From NCBI GenBank assembly GCA_019240015.1, contig JAFAZB010000292.1, positions 1-5,943 of the forward strand: DNA of 5,943 nt, read 5' to 3'. Below, in pieces: positions 4,645 to 5,943 of this stretch. The stretch is from Solirubrobacterales bacterium. GTDB lineage: Bacteria > Actinomycetota > Thermoleophilia > Solirubrobacterales > Solirubrobacteraceae. Both the position numbers and the translations under genes were made by a program. Under the pieces are notes generated by a model. That model did no database searches. It was not told the DNA's origin and was given only the letters and a program-made list of their open reading frames with translations. How positions within the stretch are numbered: the first letter of the stretch is position 1; each line of letters opens with the position of its first letter.

Positions 4645-5864
4645 TGGCAGGCGCGGACAAGAAGCAGGTCGTCGTCACCGGCATCGGCGCGGTCACGCCG
4701 CTCGGCATCGGTGCAGCCCCGCTGCACGAGCGGTGGGCGGCGGGGGAGTGCGGGATCGACGGGGGAGCGGGCGCGTGCCGCGAGTTCGATCCCAAGGATC
4801 GCCTGTCGGTCAAGGAGGCGCGGCGGCTCGACCGGTTCTCGCAGTTCGCGCTGGTCGCGGCGGGCGAGGCGATCGACCAGGCCTGGGGCGAGCAGTCGCC
4901 GTACGACCCCCTGCGCGTCGGCTGCATCGTGGCCACCGGAATCGGCGGCATCGAGACCGTCGAGACCCAGCATGACGTGATGCGGGACAGAGGCGCCAAG
5001 AACGTCTCGCCGCTGGGGATCCCCCAGTACATGCCGAACGCCGCCGCGGCCGCGGTGTCGATGAAGTACGGGCTCCAGGGCCAGATGTACGGAGTCGTGT
5101 CCGCCTGCTCGGGCGGGGCCCACGCGATCGGCTCGGCGCTGCGGATGCTCCAGTACGGCGACGCCGACGCGGTGGTCTGCGGCGGGGCCGAGGCGACCCT
5201 GACCGAGTTCGGGTTCGCGTGCTTCAACTCGCTGCAAGCGCTGTCTCCGACCGGCATCTCGAGGCCGTTCGACGCGCGGCGCGATGGTTTCGTGATGGGG
5301 GAGGGGGCGGGGATCCTGGTACTCGAGGAAGCGCAGGCCGCGAAGGCCCGCGGCGCCACGATCCTCGGCGAGGTCGCCGGCTACGGCTCGACCTCAGATG
5401 CCTTCCACCTCACCGCCCCGGAGCCGAGTGGGGGCCCCGCGTCGAGGGCGATCGAGCTCGCGCTGAGCGATGCCGGGTTGAGCGCCGACGACGTCTCATA
5501 CGTCAACGCCCACGGCACCTCCACACAGCTCAACGACGCCGCCGAGACGGTCGCGATCAAGCGCGCGCTCGGCGAGCAGCGGGCCAAGCGAATCCCCGTG
5601 TCCTCGACCAAGTCGACGATCGGGCACCTGCTCGGCGCGGCCGGCGCGGTTGAGGCCGTCGCCACCGTGCTGACGCTCCAGACGCGGGTGATACCGCCCA
5701 CGCTCGGGTACGAGGAGCCCGATCCCGAGCTCGACCTTGACTACGTTCCGGGAGAGGCGCGACCGCTGCTGATCGACAACGGCCACCCGCCGGCCGCGAT
5801 CTCCAACTCGTTCGCGTTCGGCGGCCACAACGTGGCGCTGGTGCTAAGAGGGGCCTCGGCGTGA
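4644..5864 (+). CDS. fabF: Beta-ketoacyl-ACP synthase II FabF
   Basis: FabF elongates acyl-ACP by two carbons using malonyl-ACP, with loss of CO2. The 406-residue protein is close to the usual 410-415. It begins KKQVVVTGIGAVTPLG and carries the KAS I/II Cys-His-His set: Cys155 in VVSACSGGAHA, His290 in VNAHGTST and His328 in STIGHLLGA, with Lys323 just before. Other family segments are SRPFDARRDGFVMGEGAG (206-223) and the glycine-rich NSFAFGGHN tail. GTG 4644 overlaps the acpP stop by one base. The frame stays open back to a TTG at 4392, but that part runs through acpP and has no family similarity. The Shine-Dalgarno is poor (GGAG only 2 nt away), so translation probably depends on coupling to acpP. 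Its tail overlaps the next gene by 4 nt. Confidence 0.96.
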   Translation: MAGADKKQVVVTGIGAVTPLGIGAAPLHERWAAGECGIDGGAGACREFDPKDRLSVKEARRLDRFSQFALVAAGEAIDQAWGEQSPYDPLRVGCIVATGIGGIETVETQHDVMRDRGAKNVSPLGIPQYMPNAAAAAVSMKYGLQGQMYGVVSACSGGAHAIGSALRMLQYGDADAVVCGGAEATLTEFGFACFNSLQALSPTGISRPFDARRDGFVMGEGAGILVLEEAQAAKARGATILGEVAGYGSTSDAFHLTAPEPSGGPASRAIELALSDAGLSADDVSYVNAHGTSTQLNDAAETVAIKRALGEQRAKRIPVSSTKSTIGHLLGAAGAVEAVATVLTLQTRVIPPTLGYEEPDPELDLDYVPGEARPLLIDNGHPPAAISNSFAFGGHNVALVLRGASA

Positions 5865-5943
5865 GCACGGCGACGCTCCCCCAGGAGGCCGCTCGGCTCG
5901 GTCCGCTGGCGCGGCTCGAGGCGCTGTGCGACCCGGGCAGCGT
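5861..5943 (+). CDS. Start of acyl-CoA carboxylase carboxyltransferase (accD-like, 3' partial)
   Basis: GTG 5861 overlaps the fabF stop as GTGA and is preceded by AAGAGGGG (5846-5853) at 7-nt spacing. The frame stays open to the window edge, giving 27 full codons. Residues 13-26, LGPLARLEALCDPG, end with the R-x-x-x-L-x-DPGS pattern that opens the biotin-dependent carboxyltransferase domain of AccD/PccB-type proteins. The product would transfer the carboxyl group from carboxybiotin to acetyl-CoA (or a longer acyl-CoA), making the malonyl-CoA used by FabD. Position at the end of a fab operon fits. Only the first domain edge is visible, so an AccD-only subunit, a fused AccDA and a PccB-like beta subunit cannot be told apart. 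Confidence 0.7.
   Translation, partial: MSTATLPQEAARLGPLARLEALCDPGS

Noticed and set aside
1..5943. Mobile elements, CRISPR arrays, toxin-antitoxin or defence genes
   Set aside because: No transposase or integrase motifs, no regularly spaced repeats with unique spacers, and no composition break. All long frames with family motifs are accounted for by metabolism and signalling genes.

Overview
The window is very GC-rich, with G or C at most third codon positions. Start codons are often GTG and genes are tightly packed, often overlapping. Together with the protein styles (NarL-type kinase/regulator pair, actinobacterial-looking ACP and FabH), this suggests a high-GC actinobacterium, perhaps of the Thermoleophilia/Solirubrobacterales type. 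That placement is an impression from sequence style, not a search result.

Layout. (1) Positions 1-739, plus strand: the last 35 codons of what is probably a sensor histidine kinase, overlapping by ATGA a complete NarL/LuxR-type response regulator. (2) Positions 740-846: a convergent gap holding a 36-bp tandem repeat and a small GC hairpin. (3) Positions 847-1665, minus strand: a classical short-chain dehydrogenase/reductase of unknown substrate. (4) Positions 1666-1788: a 123-bp divergent intergenic region with a C6/G6 hairpin and an imperfect inverted repeat just before the next gene. (5) Positions 1789-5943, plus strand: a type II fatty acid synthase operon, fabD-fabH-fabG-acpP-fabF, followed by the first codons of an acyl-CoA carboxylase carboxyltransferase (accD-like) that runs off the window.

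The fab genes form one pathway. FabD loads malonyl from malonyl-CoA onto ACP. FabH starts chains by condensing an acyl-CoA with malonyl-ACP. FabG reduces the beta-keto group. AcpP carries the intermediates and FabF elongates. The downstream carboxylase subunit would help supply malonyl-CoA. The dehydratase (FabZ/FabA or HadAB type) and enoyl reductase (FabI type) are not in the window. All junctions overlap except fabG-acpP, which has a short A-rich leader carrying the only strong Shine-Dalgarno in the operon. That fits the need for excess ACP.

I see no CRISPR array, mobile element, tRNA or rRNA, and no evidence of a new multi-gene system. The less ordinary items are the candidate operator before fabD, a short fabD with no Shine-Dalgarno, the repeated 8-nt overlap geometry, altered residues in FabH, and the 36-bp tandem repeat.
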